NCBI RefSeq assembly: GCF_014647375.1
Contig: NZ_BMPB01000004.1
Location: forward strand, 186,001 to 250,000
Reading direction: 5' to 3'
From: Parabacteroides faecis
GTDB lineage: Bacteria > Bacteroidota > Bacteroidia > Bacteroidales > Tannerellaceae
DNA length: 64,000 nucleotides
Part shown: positions 44,038-54,500 of the stretch, piece by piece
How positions within the stretch are numbered: position 1 is the first letter of the stretch
Layout: every line of letters begins with the position of its first letter
Position numbers and translations under genes: made by a program
Notes under the pieces: generated by a model
The model's input: the letters and a program-made list of their open reading frames with translations, nothing else
Told to the model about the DNA's origin: nothing
Database searches by the model: none

Positions 44038-45825
44038 ATGGAAAGAACATATATATATAAAACATTATTGTTGTTGATGACGATATTTGCAGTCGTTGGT
44101 TGTGATGATAGTAAATTTTTGGAAGAAGATCCCGAAACATTTTACACAATTGACAATGTATTTACTACTTCTGAGCAGGTAGATCAAGTGCTTGCCACTT
44201 GTTATATCAAAGTTCACAATATCTATTGTCCTTACAATAACTACGGAGAATTGAATTTGTGGTCATATGGAATGGGAAACGGTACTGATGTTCTTGATGT
44301 ACCGACTATACGTTATTCTTATCGGTTTAACGATTACAGCATGATTAATTCGGAATATGGAGTATTTAAGGATACATATGCCGCGTTTTATTATCTGATT
44401 AATACGGCAAATACAGCCATTTATGCCGCAGGTTTAGAGCATATAATGTGGAATTCGGAATCCGACAAAGCTTATATAATTGCTCAGGCCCGATTCTTCC
44501 GGGCTTTTGCTTACAGAAATTTGGGAGAACTATTTGGAGGAGTTCCGTTGGTTACAGAAATAACTTCTACTCCTAAATATGATTATAAACGTTCGACACG
44601 TATGGAGACCTATCAATATGCTATCGATGAAATGGAAGATATCATAAACGATTTGCCTGTTACAACAGCAGAGGCCGGACGTTTGGTAAGGGCGGCTGTT
44701 CAGCATAATCTTTGTCAGTTGTACATTGATAAGGGAGTTTTGCTGGAAGAGGAAGGTGGTGACGCTGCCAGTGCATATAATAAGGCTATTTCGTATGCCA
44801 ATGATGTTATAGATTCAGGAACCTATAGTCTTATGACGGAACGTTTCGGTGCACGTAAGAACGAAGGACCGGAGTTTTATTATGCCACTTCAGTTACAGA
44901 ACAAACAGCAGATCGGACTTATTCTTCAGCAGGCTATCCTATAGAAGGAAATGTGTATTGGGACCTTTTCCAGATTGGAAATCAAGATTATCAAAATGGA
45001 AATACGGAAGCTATCTGGTGTGCTCAATCTGACTATGAAGTATATAAATCGGACGGTAATCTGGCTTGTTTAGATTACCCGGCTATTTATGGACCGGTTT
45101 TCAGAGATCAGGGGGGAGCTCACATTGGTGGTCAGATGGAAGATGTCGGAGGTTTTGGTTGTAGCCAGGTTACTCCAACTCCTTATTCGCGTGATGGAGT
45201 TTATGAAGATAAATGGGCTGAAGATATGCGTAATTCAGAGGCTGTTTTACGTCGTGTTTTTTTAGGAAATATAAAAACATCTGAATATTATGGAAAGCAA
45301 ATACCTTGGGATGTTCTTTACAAAAAAGATGCGAACGGTAAATATGACGATGGCGCTTATACCTTGATATATCCGATATCATGCAAAATAGGCCCTGACT
45401 TTTATACATTAGCAGCTGACGGTAGAGTATTGCGTAGTATTTTCCGCGATGATTATTTGATACGTTTACCTGAAACAATATTGTTACGTGCCGAGGCAAA
45501 ATTGAGAGTAGGAGATAATTCGGGTGCAGCGTCTGATATAAATATGTTGCGTTCGCGGGCAAAATGCAGTTACCTGGTGACAGCCAGTGATGTCAGCATT
45601 GATTTAATTCTTGACGAAAGAACCCGCGAATTGATGTATGAAGAGAGTCGTTGGAATACCCTTCTTCGTATGGGAGGGACAGTCGCTGTCGATCGTATAA
45701 AAAAATATTCATATTGGAATTATCCCAGATTAACATTGACAAAATCATTTAATCTTTGGCCTATTCCTCAAACTGTTATTGATACGAATAAAGATGTGGT
45801 ACTGGAACAAAATCCCGGTTGGTAA
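44038..45825 (+). CDS. SusD-like surface lipoprotein, module 1
   Basis: SusD/RagB family lipoprotein of 595 residues (signal MERTYIYKTLLLLMTIFAVV, Cys in VGCDD). The TPR-like section includes AQARFFRAFAYRNLGELFGG, and the C-terminal part includes ETILLRAEAKLRVGDNSGAA and LILDERTRELMYEESRW, all typical. Partner of the SusC above; binds the same substrate at the surface. A strong terminator stands 40 bp downstream, so most transcripts should end here. Confidence 0.95.
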   Translation: MERTYIYKTLLLLMTIFAVVGCDDSKFLEEDPETFYTIDNVFTTSEQVDQVLATCYIKVHNIYCPYNNYGELNLWSYGMGNGTDVLDVPTIRYSYRFNDYSMINSEYGVFKDTYAAFYYLINTANTAIYAAGLEHIMWNSESDKAYIIAQARFFRAFAYRNLGELFGGVPLVTEITSTPKYDYKRSTRMETYQYAIDEMEDIINDLPVTTAEAGRLVRAAVQHNLCQLYIDKGVLLEEEGGDAASAYNKAISYANDVIDSGTYSLMTERFGARKNEGPEFYYATSVTEQTADRTYSSAGYPIEGNVYWDLFQIGNQDYQNGNTEAIWCAQSDYEVYKSDGNLACLDYPAIYGPVFRDQGGAHIGGQMEDVGGFGCSQVTPTPYSRDGVYEDKWAEDMRNSEAVLRRVFLGNIKTSEYYGKQIPWDVLYKKDANGKYDDGAYTLIYPISCKIGPDFYTLAADGRVLRSIFRDDYLIRLPETILLRAEAKLRVGDNSGAASDINMLRSRAKCSYLVTASDVSIDLILDERTRELMYEESRWNTLLRMGGTVAVDRIKKYSYWNYPRLTLTKSFNLWPIPQTVIDTNKDVVLEQNPGW

Positions 45826-45865
45826 TGATCTTGTCATAAATTAATGATAAAAATAAATTTATTGA

Positions 45866-45900
45866 GAGGCTTCCTGTGCAAAGACAGGGAAGCCTCTTTA
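45866..45900 (+). terminator. Rho-independent terminator between SusD and GH106
   Basis: GAGGCTTCCTGT (45866-45877) pairs with ACAGGGAAGCCTC (45884-45896) with a single bulge, followed by TTTAT. It lies inside the longest open frame of the next gene (from 45844), which argues for the later start at 45952. Confidence 0.85.
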
Positions 45901-45951
45901 TATGATAATGTGTTTATGATTTTAAATAAAATACAATATAATAATTTGTTT

Positions 45952-48900
45952 ATGAGGAAGATAATCGTTCTTCAAGTAATTGTTCTTTATTCTCTTTCCG
46001 GTCTGGTTACTTTTGCTCAGTCACAAAAATATAAAGGATATCCGAAAAAAGATGCAGATGTTTTTTCAGAATTTGCTACTCCTCCGAAAGGATATGGTAA
46101 TGTGCCTTTCTATTGGTGGAACGGTGACAGTTTAAACCGGGAACGAATGAAAGAACAGCTTGACATTTTATCGGCATCTGCAACAGACGGTTTCGCTGTG
46201 AGTTACATACATATGGATCCGGAAGTGGATGTAGAGGAGATGAAAAACGGATATGGACTTTCCGGAAAAACAGAAGCGGGAAGACCGAATGTTTTCTCCG
46301 GAGATTGGTGGAATTTTTGGAGTTGGTTTGCTAAAGAGTGCACATTAAGAAATGTCGGATTAGGTATGGATGACTATACTATCGGATGGATTGGTAATGG
46401 GTATTATACGGATGAGTTGTTGAAAGAGGAGAAATTTCAGAATTATCAGGGAGAATTGGATATTGTGTCTGATACTGTTTTGGGGGGAACAACTTTTATT
46501 TATGATATCCCGGAACAGTTTGTAGGTGCTGTTGCCTGGCCGGAGAAAATAGATTTGGCTAAACATATATCTGATGGAAAACTTTTGTGGAAAGTTCCGG
46601 AAGGGAAAAATTATAAAGTATATATTCTTTCAACTAAAAAAAGCCATTTATTGCATCCGGACATCGGGAAAGAATATATAAATGTATATTTTGATCGTTT
46701 TGAAAAAAATATGGGAGATGCAGCATCAGGCAGCATGAATTATTTTTTTCAGGACGAGTTATCTTATCCTATTAAAATGGGTTCCTGGTCAGAGGACTTT
46801 AAAGAAGAATTTGAAAAGAGAAAAGGATATGATATTACACTTTATCTTCCGGCCTTAAAAGAAGATATCGGGGATATAACTCCTAAAATACGTCTGGATT
46901 ATTGCGATGTATTAATGGATTTGGCGGAAGAACGTTATTTTCAACCCATTTATAATTGGCATGCTTCACGTGGTTTAATTTATGGAAGCGATAATTTTGG
47001 ACGTGGAACGGAACCATTGGCATACATCGATTATTTCAGAGCCAATTCCTGGTATACTGCACCGGGAAATGATGCACCGTCGACCGGCTCCAGTTTTTTA
47101 CAAACGAAAGTATCCAGTTCGATAGCTCATTTATATGAACGTCCGAGGACGTGGCTTGAAGCTTTTCATAGTATGGGATGGGGGAGTACAGGCTCGTGGC
47201 TGACAAAACAAATGGATCATCATTTTATGGCAGGCGGAAATTTAGTCTGTATGCATGGACTATATTATTCTACGCATGGTGGTTGGTGGGAATGGGCTCC
47301 GCCTTGTTTTCATTTTAGAATGCCTTATTGGCCGCATATGAAACAATGGCTTCAGTATACGGAAAGATTGAGCTATTTGATGAGCCAGGGCACTCATGTT
47401 TGTGATATCGCGTTAATGTATCCGACAGAATCGATGCAGGCTTATCCGGAGGCTAATACAAAGATAGCTTTTGAACAAGCCATGAAACTTAGTAATTCCG
47501 GTTTGGATTATGACTTTATGGATTACAGATCATTGCAAAAATCAAAAGTTGAAAACGCTTGTTTGAACATCTCTGGAGAAAAATACCGTATATTGATTTT
47601 GGCAGATATGAAAGCGATGCATTATTCTTCTTTACTAAAAGTATTGGACTTTTATCGTTCGGGAGGGATAATAATTGCAACTGGCGAATTACCGAAAGCC
47701 AGTACCTGTCTTGGAGAAAATGATCCCAAGGTGGATGCGATTATCCGGGAAATATTTGGTGCGACTTCCCAGGAAATATCTCAGGGAAAGAAAGTAAAGA
47801 AACAGGTTAATAATTCGAATGGTGTAGGGTTATATCTTTCGGAAGATGAGGTTGTGAAACAAATAAAGGCCCTGATTATTCCCGATTTCATATCGGGAAC
47901 CGGAGAAGGTAAAGTTTTGCATAGGTGTGTGGGAGAACGTGATGTCTATATGATTATGGACGTGCCTAAAGATACGGAGTGTTTTTTCAGAGCTACGGGT
48001 AAAGTTGAACTTTGGAATGCTTCTGACGGGACAATATCCGATTATCCTGTCATCCGTCAAACAAAAGAAGGAACATGGCTCAAATTGGAAAAGGAACCTG
48101 ATAATTCGTATTTGTTTGTTTTTTCAAAGGGAAAACCTACTATGGCACCGGAGTTCACAAAAGAACCGAAGGTAATATACGAATCATTGATTACTGGTTC
48201 GTGGGAGACTGAGTTGTTGCCGACTTTAGACAATAAATGGGGTGATTTTCGTTTCCCTGCTTCGGAAGTTATTGGGGCTGAAGCCCGTTCTTTTAAGCAT
48301 CAACCGGCAGTTTCTTCTCCTGAAAACTGGATATTACCTGATTTTGATGATTCGGAATGGCCTGAAAGCGTGTATGGTTTTGGTCCTCAGTTTGTAAGTG
48401 AGTTTAAGTCTGCGGATATTCCATTAAAAAATGTTTCACAGGAGAATGGTTCATCGCAGGAAATATTGGAATTTTCGTGGCAATATGGTGTTTTTGATAA
48501 TCCGGGATCACAAGGCTGGCATGGTTTGAAAGGTAAAGTCAGCAATGGTTTCTTCATATTGGATCAGGGAGGACATCAGATATACAGAAGTCAGGTGTAT
48601 GTCCCGGTTACTGGTTATTATAGAATTGAAATAGAGGGTGTTGATCCCGATTATCTTTTAGTCGATCAGAAACCAGCAGATCGGAATATTTTGCTGGAAG
48701 AAGGATGGCATCAATGCACTGTTGCGTATGCTAATACGGAGAAAGGGAAATTCAGATTTCAAAAAGGAACATATAGGGATTTTAGAAAGAGAAGTTCTGT
48801 GGTATTTTTCCCGGCATCATCTGTTACCCTGGAAAAACCATCTTCATATGATAAAATAATTTCGACACGATGGGCTTTGGGGGATCATTTGTTATATGAT

Positions 48901-49551
48901 CCTTATGGCGGCAACAATCTTGTTTGGAATTATCGTTTCAAGTCTGTTCCCGGAATGGAGGAAATGGATATGACGATAGCCGGAAGTGATTTGAAAGTAT
49001 GGTTCAATGGAAAGGCTATAGAGGAAAGGAATATTCAGCTTTTGTCCGAGGATTCTTCGGGAGTAAGTAAATATCGGGTTATTTTTCCGGATACTCGGAA
49101 AAAGGTTGGCTTGGTTGCTTTCTCTGTCAAAAGAAAACCTGGTTATCAAGGAGCTGGTGTGATTTGTGAACCTGTTAAAATAAAGACAGGAAAGGGACTT
49201 TTAGAAACCGGTAATTGGTCAGAAACCGGAGCTTTGAAATATTATTCAGGTGGAATGTATTACAGAAAGCAGATAACTATACCAAAAATCGGGGCACGGA
49301 GTAAAGTCGTTTTAGATCTGGGAGATGTAAATGCTTCCTGTGAGATAAAAGTTAATGGAAAAGAGGTCGGTATAATGATGAGGCCACCATATAAAATGGA
49401 TATTGGCAAGTATGTTAAACAGGGCGACAATCAACTGGAAGTGTTGGTTTATAGTACATTGTCAAATCATTATCAGACGATTCCGACTCCATATAGAGGA
49501 GATGGTGTTGCCGGACTTTTAGGGCCTGTGTCGTTGAGTATATGTGAATAA
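45952..49551 (+). CDS. GH106-like alpha-L-rhamnosidase
   Basis: Exported enzyme of about 1199 residues (signal MRKIIVLQVIVLYSLSGLVT, cleavage near FAQS). The start at 45952 is chosen because the upstream frame runs through a terminator hairpin and lacks a signal peptide. The N-terminal region matches the GH106 pattern: FATPPKGYGNVPFYWWNGDS, MKEQLDILSASATDGFAVSY, FFQDELSYP with Glu269, and YGSDNFGRGTEPLAY. C-terminal jelly-roll domains (DLGDVNASCEIKVNGKEVGI, RPPYKMDIGKYVKQGDNQLE) are also typical. The family hydrolyses terminal alpha-L-rhamnose with inversion. A terminator precedes it, so expression depends on readthrough or an unseen promoter in 45901-45951. Confidence 0.82.
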   Translation: MRKIIVLQVIVLYSLSGLVTFAQSQKYKGYPKKDADVFSEFATPPKGYGNVPFYWWNGDSLNRERMKEQLDILSASATDGFAVSYIHMDPEVDVEEMKNGYGLSGKTEAGRPNVFSGDWWNFWSWFAKECTLRNVGLGMDDYTIGWIGNGYYTDELLKEEKFQNYQGELDIVSDTVLGGTTFIYDIPEQFVGAVAWPEKIDLAKHISDGKLLWKVPEGKNYKVYILSTKKSHLLHPDIGKEYINVYFDRFEKNMGDAASGSMNYFFQDELSYPIKMGSWSEDFKEEFEKRKGYDITLYLPALKEDIGDITPKIRLDYCDVLMDLAEERYFQPIYNWHASRGLIYGSDNFGRGTEPLAYIDYFRANSWYTAPGNDAPSTGSSFLQTKVSSSIAHLYERPRTWLEAFHSMGWGSTGSWLTKQMDHHFMAGGNLVCMHGLYYSTHGGWWEWAPPCFHFRMPYWPHMKQWLQYTERLSYLMSQGTHVCDIALMYPTESMQAYPEANTKIAFEQAMKLSNSGLDYDFMDYRSLQKSKVENACLNISGEKYRILILADMKAMHYSSLLKVLDFYRSGGIIIATGELPKASTCLGENDPKVDAIIREIFGATSQEISQGKKVKKQVNNSNGVGLYLSEDEVVKQIKALIIPDFISGTGEGKVLHRCVGERDVYMIMDVPKDTECFFRATGKVELWNASDGTISDYPVIRQTKEGTWLKLEKEPDNSYLFVFSKGKPTMAPEFTKEPKVIYESLITGSWETELLPTLDNKWGDFRFPASEVIGAEARSFKHQPAVSSPENWILPDFDDSEWPESVYGFGPQFVSEFKSADIPLKNVSQENGSSQEILEFSWQYGVFDNPGSQGWHGLKGKVSNGFFILDQGGHQIYRSQVYVPVTGYYRIEIEGVDPDYLLVDQKPADRNILLEEGWHQCTVAYANTEKGKFRFQKGTYRDFRKRSSVVFFPASSVTLEKPSSYDKIISTRWALGDHLLYDPYGGNNLVWNYRFKSVPGMEEMDMTIAGSDLKVWFNGKAIEERNIQLLSEDSSGVSKYRVIFPDTRKKVGLVAFSVKRKPGYQGAGVICEPVKIKTGKGLLETGNWSETGALKYYSGGMYYRKQITIPKIGARSKVVLDLGDVNASCEIKVNGKEVGIMMRPPYKMDIGKYVKQGDNQLEVLVYSTLSNHYQTIPTPYRGDGVAGLLGPVSLSICE

Positions 49552-49560
49552 TCAGGGTAC

Positions 49561-49581
49561 TTATTGCTTTAAAAGCAATAA
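49561..49581 (+). repeat. 21-bp palindrome immediately before repeat copy 3
   Basis: TTATTGCTTT, one A, then AAAGCAATAA: a perfect inverted repeat overlapping the first bases of the 66-bp element. It starts 9 bp after the GH106 stop and is not followed by a T-run, so its role as a terminator is doubtful. Confidence 0.5.
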
Positions 49582-49641
49582 TAATCCACTTAATAAGCAG
49601 CTATTTGCTATTTTATATAGCGATAGCTGCTTTTATATTTG
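49576..49641 (+). promoter_or_regulatory. 66-bp dyad promoter element, copy 3
   Basis: Arms AAGCAGCTAT (49595-49604) and ATAGCTGCTT (49623-49632) are perfectly complementary over 10 bp. An inner GCTAT/ATAGC pair extends the hairpin. TATATTTG is at 49634-49641. Only three positions of the 66 differ from copy 4. It is followed by a 184-bp leader before the second ECF sigma gene; beyond the element I see no clear promoter in that leader. Confidence 0.7.
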
Positions 49642-49825
49642 TATTCGATAAATAGTGACGTAGCAAATATAGTGTTATAGTGTGTCACCTTCTTTTATTT
49701 TGTATTTTGTGTGCAAAATAATGTTAAAGAATCACTTTTGAATCACGGAAACCTCCCCCCTGTTATCTCCTTAATATAGGATTCGGTAATAATGCAATGT
49801 ATCATTTATAGAAAAAACACCACGA

Positions 49826-50437
49826 ATGCACAAAATAGAGCAGTTATCAGATCAACAGTTAATGAAGGAGATTATGTCTGATAACTTTAAAGCTTTCACA
49901 GAGCTTTACAATCGGTATAAACACGTTCTCTTTCAGTTTGTCATCCGACTTTCACACGGCGATTATTCGATGGCGGAGGAAGTTGTGCAGGAGACATTTA
50001 TCATTATCTGGGAGAATCGGAAGAAGATTGTGGTTGAATTTTCATTCCAGGGTTATCTGAAAAAGATATCTCGTAACCTGTTTCTGAAGGAAACGGCAAA
50101 ACGCATTCAGGAACAATTGATGATTTCACAGATAGAGAACGTTAGGGAAGCCGAGAATTGTGTAGAGAATGAAGTTGAATTGAATCTGTTGTTGGAGGAA
50201 GTAGAACGTATTATTTCTATGCTGCCGCCAGCCAGACAAAGAGTCTATCGTTTGAAACATATTGAACACCTTTCCCAAAAAGAGATAGCCAGCCAGCTGG
50301 GTATTTCTGAAAATACGGTGGAAAGTCATCTGAGGCAGTCAACAAAGTTCCTTTCCCAAATGCTGAGGGCTAACAGGGGAGACTTGCTGAATGGTATCAT
50401 ATTATTGCTTTATCCGGTTTTATCATTTTTATTTTAA
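49826..50437 (+). CDS. ECF-type RNA polymerase sigma-70 factor, module 2
   Basis: Sigma factor of 203 residues. Region 2 lies at about 20-85 (FTELYNRYKHVLFQFVIRLS, EVVQETFIIIWENRKKI). Region 4 lies at about 125-180 (LPPARQRVYRLKHIEHLSQK, EIASQLGISENTVESHLRQS). A hydrophobic C-terminal tail (LLNGIILLLYPVLSFLF) is common in this Bacteroidetes group. FecR follows after 8 bp behind an AAAGGAG site, so the two are translated together. It controls the SusC/SusD pair downstream by analogy with known sigma/anti-sigma systems. Confidence 0.95.
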   Translation: MHKIEQLSDQQLMKEIMSDNFKAFTELYNRYKHVLFQFVIRLSHGDYSMAEEVVQETFIIIWENRKKIVVEFSFQGYLKKISRNLFLKETAKRIQEQLMISQIENVREAENCVENEVELNLLLEEVERIISMLPPARQRVYRLKHIEHLSQKEIASQLGISENTVESHLRQSTKFLSQMLRANRGDLLNGIILLLYPVLSFLF

Positions 50438-50445
50438 AGGAGATT

Positions 50446-51399
50446 ATGAGCAAACATTTGGAATTACTAGACAAATTCTATGATAATAGGGCTACTGAGC
50501 ATGAAAAACGTCAGTTAGCCGCAATGTTGAACGACTCAGACAGATGGGTGGAGGACTTTGATGGAATCTGGGAACATTCTTTCGGTCATATGCCGGAGTC
50601 GGTAGATGAACGTATTTTTAAGGTTATCAGTAAGACTGTTAACCCCAAAAAGATAAATATCAGGAGGAGCTTTATGCGGATTGCAGCCTATGCAGCCGTA
50701 GTCGGTGCCATTGCTGTATCATTATTCTATTGGAACGAAAACAGGTTGTTAACCAAATATAATGATATGACTGTAGAAGTAGGCCAGGGACAGAAATCGG
50801 ATATTTCTCTGCCGGACGGCACAATAGTCCATCTGAATGCTGACTCGAAACTACGTTATGGTAGTAATTTCAACGGGAAACAACGTCAGGTCGAACTGGT
50901 TGGAGAAGCTTATTTTGATGTTGCAAAAGATGCTCGATCTCCTTTTATCGTAAAAGCTGGAGATATTCAGATACGTGCTTTGGGTACTTCATTTAATGTC
51001 CATGCCTACCCCGATGATGAGAATATCATGACTTATCTGGCAGAAGGTTCGGTCATTATTTCGTCTTCTACCCAATCTATCAACCTAAGCCCAGGAGAAG
51101 TAGCCGTTTATTCGTTGAAGAAAAACCGGATGATAAAGAAAAAGGAAGACGACCGGTTATTTATCGCCTGGATGAATAATGAAATGGTATTCAACGATGA
51201 GCCGATCCTGAATATTATCAAACTACTGGAGCGCAATTATAATGTGAAGTTTGAGATTAAAAGCGATAGGCTGAATTGCATCACTTTCACCGGAACCCTG
51301 AAAAATGCCAGCTTACAGTCTACTCTTTATGCCTTACAATTTACATCTTCCATCTCTTATAAGAAAAAAGATGACGTGATAGAACTCTATAGTGATTAA
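50446..51399 (+). CDS. FecR-family anti-sigma factor, module 2
   Basis: Anti-sigma factor of 317 residues. The cytoplasmic N-terminus (MSKHLELLDKFYDNRATEHE) precedes one membrane helix at about 76-94 (MRIAAYAAVVGAIAVSLFYW). The periplasmic FecR domain shows VGQGQKSDISLPDGTIVHLN, LVGEAYFDVAKD and ALGTSFNVHAY, then a C-terminal STN-contacting domain. A good ribosome site (AAAGGAG) sits upstream. It pairs with the sigma at 49826 and the SusC at 51555. Confidence 0.94.
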   Translation: MSKHLELLDKFYDNRATEHEKRQLAAMLNDSDRWVEDFDGIWEHSFGHMPESVDERIFKVISKTVNPKKINIRRSFMRIAAYAAVVGAIAVSLFYWNENRLLTKYNDMTVEVGQGQKSDISLPDGTIVHLNADSKLRYGSNFNGKQRQVELVGEAYFDVAKDARSPFIVKAGDIQIRALGTSFNVHAYPDDENIMTYLAEGSVIISSSTQSINLSPGEVAVYSLKKNRMIKKKEDDRLFIAWMNNEMVFNDEPILNIIKLLERNYNVKFEIKSDRLNCITFTGTLKNASLQSTLYALQFTSSISYKKKDDVIELYSD

Positions 51400-51448
51400 C
51401 CCTTTAAATAGTATGGATATGACGTAGAAAAAACACATACACAAAAAA

Positions 51449-51523
51449 GGGAAAGTGCTTGCAACACCTTCCCCTATTATCAGTCAATTAAGAGAGTTGA
51501 ATATTCGTAAGTAGTCACTCTCT
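51449..51523 (+). promoter_or_regulatory. Two hairpins between FecR and SusC, module 2
   Basis: The first hairpin is GGGAAAGTG (51449-51457) with CACCTTCCC (51465-51473), one mismatched pair. The second is AGAGAGT (51491-51497) with ACTCTCT (51517-51523). Neither has a proper T-run. As in module 1, structured DNA sits between the regulators and the SusC gene, where an attenuator, operator or ECF promoter would be expected. Confidence 0.4.
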
Positions 51524-51554
51524 GGTAATTAACCATTTAATACTACACAAAAGT

Positions 51555-54500
51555 ATGAATAAAAAATCAGAAATTATTTTTTCCTTTCTGAAAAAAGGAA
51601 ATATTATGAAAAAGATAGGGGCTATATGTATAGTAGCCTTTCTATCCACTTCCGTTTTTGCACAGGTGACTGTCAATGTAAAGCGACAAACCATCAGGCA
51701 GGCCTTACGTACCATTGAAAAAGCTACAGATTATCGTTTCTTTTACAGTAATCAACTCCCGGATTTGGAAAAAACGGTATCTTTTGAAGTCAATAATCAG
51801 TCGATAGATGCGGCCATGAGCCGATTGTTGAATGGAACGGTGTTGATCTATGAGAAGAAAGAAGATAATCAGATTTATCTTGCCGTAAAAAAAGCGGGTA
51901 CCAATCCCATGAAAATATCCGGAACAATAGTAGATGACAATAACGAACCGATCATCGGAGCCAATGTTTCCATGAAGGGAACTACTATAGGAACAATAAC
52001 GGATGTGGACGGAAAATTCAATATCGAAGCCTCTCCGGGCATGACTTTGCTGATTTCGTATATCGGATACGCAACCAAGGAAGTTACTGTAAGTAATCAA
52101 ACTGTCTATAAGATAAAAATGCAGGAAGATACTCAGGCTTTGGATGAAGTGGTCGTAATTGGATACGGTACGCTGAACAGACAGGCTATAACCGGCTCTG
52201 TGACTAAAGCGGATATCAATACCTACCGGGATGTACCGACAAATAATATTATGGAAACAATCAAGGGATCGGTTCCCGGTCTGAATGTCGGTGGCGTAAA
52301 TAAAGCAGGTAGTGTGGCAGGATTCAGCATCCGTGGTCAGAACTCAACCCGGGATGGAGGTAATAATCCTTTGATCGTATTGGATGGAGCTATCTATGAT
52401 GGTTCATTAGCAGATATCCCTTCTGATGATATCGATTCTTTCACTGTGCTGAAGGATGCCAGTGCGGCGGCTGTGTATGGTAGCCGTTCTTCCAATGGTG
52501 TCATCCTGATTCAGACGAAACGAGGTAGAAGTAAAACGTCCAAGCCAGAGTTTTCCGTGAATTTGTCGTATGGTATAAGTAATGAGTTGAAACGTTTGAA
52601 AGTCTATGATGCAGCAGGGTATTTAAGAAAACTGTTGGATGTACGCGAAGCAAACGGATTGGATGCCGATCCGGAGAAGTTAAATATATATCTTCAGCCG
52701 GAAGAAGCTAAAAATTATAATGCAACTCAGGATCATCGTCCGACCTTTACCGATCCTTATGAATTGTTCCGACAGAATGCATATAATTTGAAGGCGAATG
52801 TCAGCATATCCAACAGTTCAGATTTTGCTAATTATTATATTTCTGCGGCATTGACCGACCAGAAAGGTGTTGTCATGAATGATCGTTATAAAAACTTTTC
52901 AGGGCGTGTCAATATCGACAGCAATTTGACAAGCTGGCTGAAAGTAGGAGTAAAAACCAATTATAGTATTCGTGATTACTCCGGCGATTCTCCCGCAATG
53001 AATAAGGCAGCACAGTTCAGTCCTTATGCTTCTTTGTATGATGATGAAGGCCGTTATTTGCAATATCCGCAAACAACGACCTCTTTTGAAAGTCCTTTCT
53101 GGAGCATGAAAACCGATGATACTGAAAAGTACAATATTCTGGGGGCTATATTGAATGCTAAAATAACTATTCCCTGGGTAAAAGGATTATCTTATGAGAT
53201 GGTTTACTCGAATACGTTACGCTGGTCGCAGAAATATTATTTTTATGATGAATATACGACGACCGGCCAGGGGAAAAACGGTAAAGGTGAACGGAAGCAT
53301 GAGAACAACTATAATATGTTGCTGGATAACATGATAAAGTATAATAATACCTTTAATCAAAAGCATAATATCGATGCAACTTTCTTGTATTCGCGTGAAC
53401 GTCGTACATGGGAAAATGCAACTGCTTATGCAGAGAATTTTGACAATACGATTTTAGGAGATAACAAACTGGAAGACGGAAAGAAACAAACAGTAGACAC
53501 AGGTGCCGGCGAAAGTGGCGCAATTGCCTGGATGGCGCGTGGAACTTACACTTTTGACAGTCGCTATTCTATTACGGGAACAGTTCGCCGTGACGGCTGT
53601 TCTGCTTTCAGTGTCAACCGGAAATGGGCGACATTCGCCTCGGGCGGTTTGAACTGGAACATCTCTAATGAGTCTTTTATGAAAGATATTGAACCGATCA
53701 ATAATCTGGCTTTACGTGTTTCATATGGTTCTAACGGAAATCAGTCGATCGACTCTTATAGTACCTTGGCTAAGGTTGGTACTAATAAGTATATTTTTGC
53801 AGGTGATCCTTCCTATTCCATTACACAGGGCATCAGTTCGTTTGCTCTGAATGATCTGGGATGGGAAAAAACAACCGGTTTTAATACAGGAATTGATTTC
53901 TCTCTTTTGAATAACCGCCTTTCCGGTAATATTGATGCCTATTTCACTAATACGACGGATTTGTTGTTTAGTTTGTCGTTGCCTTCTGTTTCCGGAAAAA
54001 CATCTATGCTCTCTAATTTAGGAAAGATCAGAAACAAAGGTGTTGAAATCGGATTACATTCTGTTAATATAGAATCTAAAGATTTCAAATGGACTTCCGA
54101 TTTTGCCTTCTCTCTGAACCGTAATAAAGTGGTTACTATTTATGGAGAAGATAATGATGGTGACGGGAAAGAGGATGATTTGATTAGTTCGGGCTATTTT
54201 ATCGGAAAGACTTTGGGAACCATTTATGGCTATAAGGTAATCGGTATGTGGCAGCAGGAGGATGTGGATAATGGTACGATCATGGACGGTATGCGTCCGG
54301 GGGATTATAAGCTTGAAGATGTTGACGGCGATGGCAAGATCACTTCCGATAAAGACCGTCAGTTCCTGGGTACTTCCAAGGAAAATTTCCGTTGGAGTTT
54401 AACAAATACACTGGAGTATAAGGATTTCTCTTTGATGATATATATCAATTCAATCTGGGGAGGAAACGGTTATTTCCAGTCGGGTAGCAATACTCCTTAT

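Noticed and set aside
45844-45951. 36-codon N-terminal extension of the GH106 gene
   Set aside because: It is translated through a strong terminator hairpin and would bury the signal peptide; the ATG at 45952 fits better.
49604-49607. TTTG inside the 66-bp element as a -33 box
   Set aside because: It lies 26 bp from TATATTTG, longer than the usual 19-21 bp, so the promoter is not a standard -33/-7 pair.
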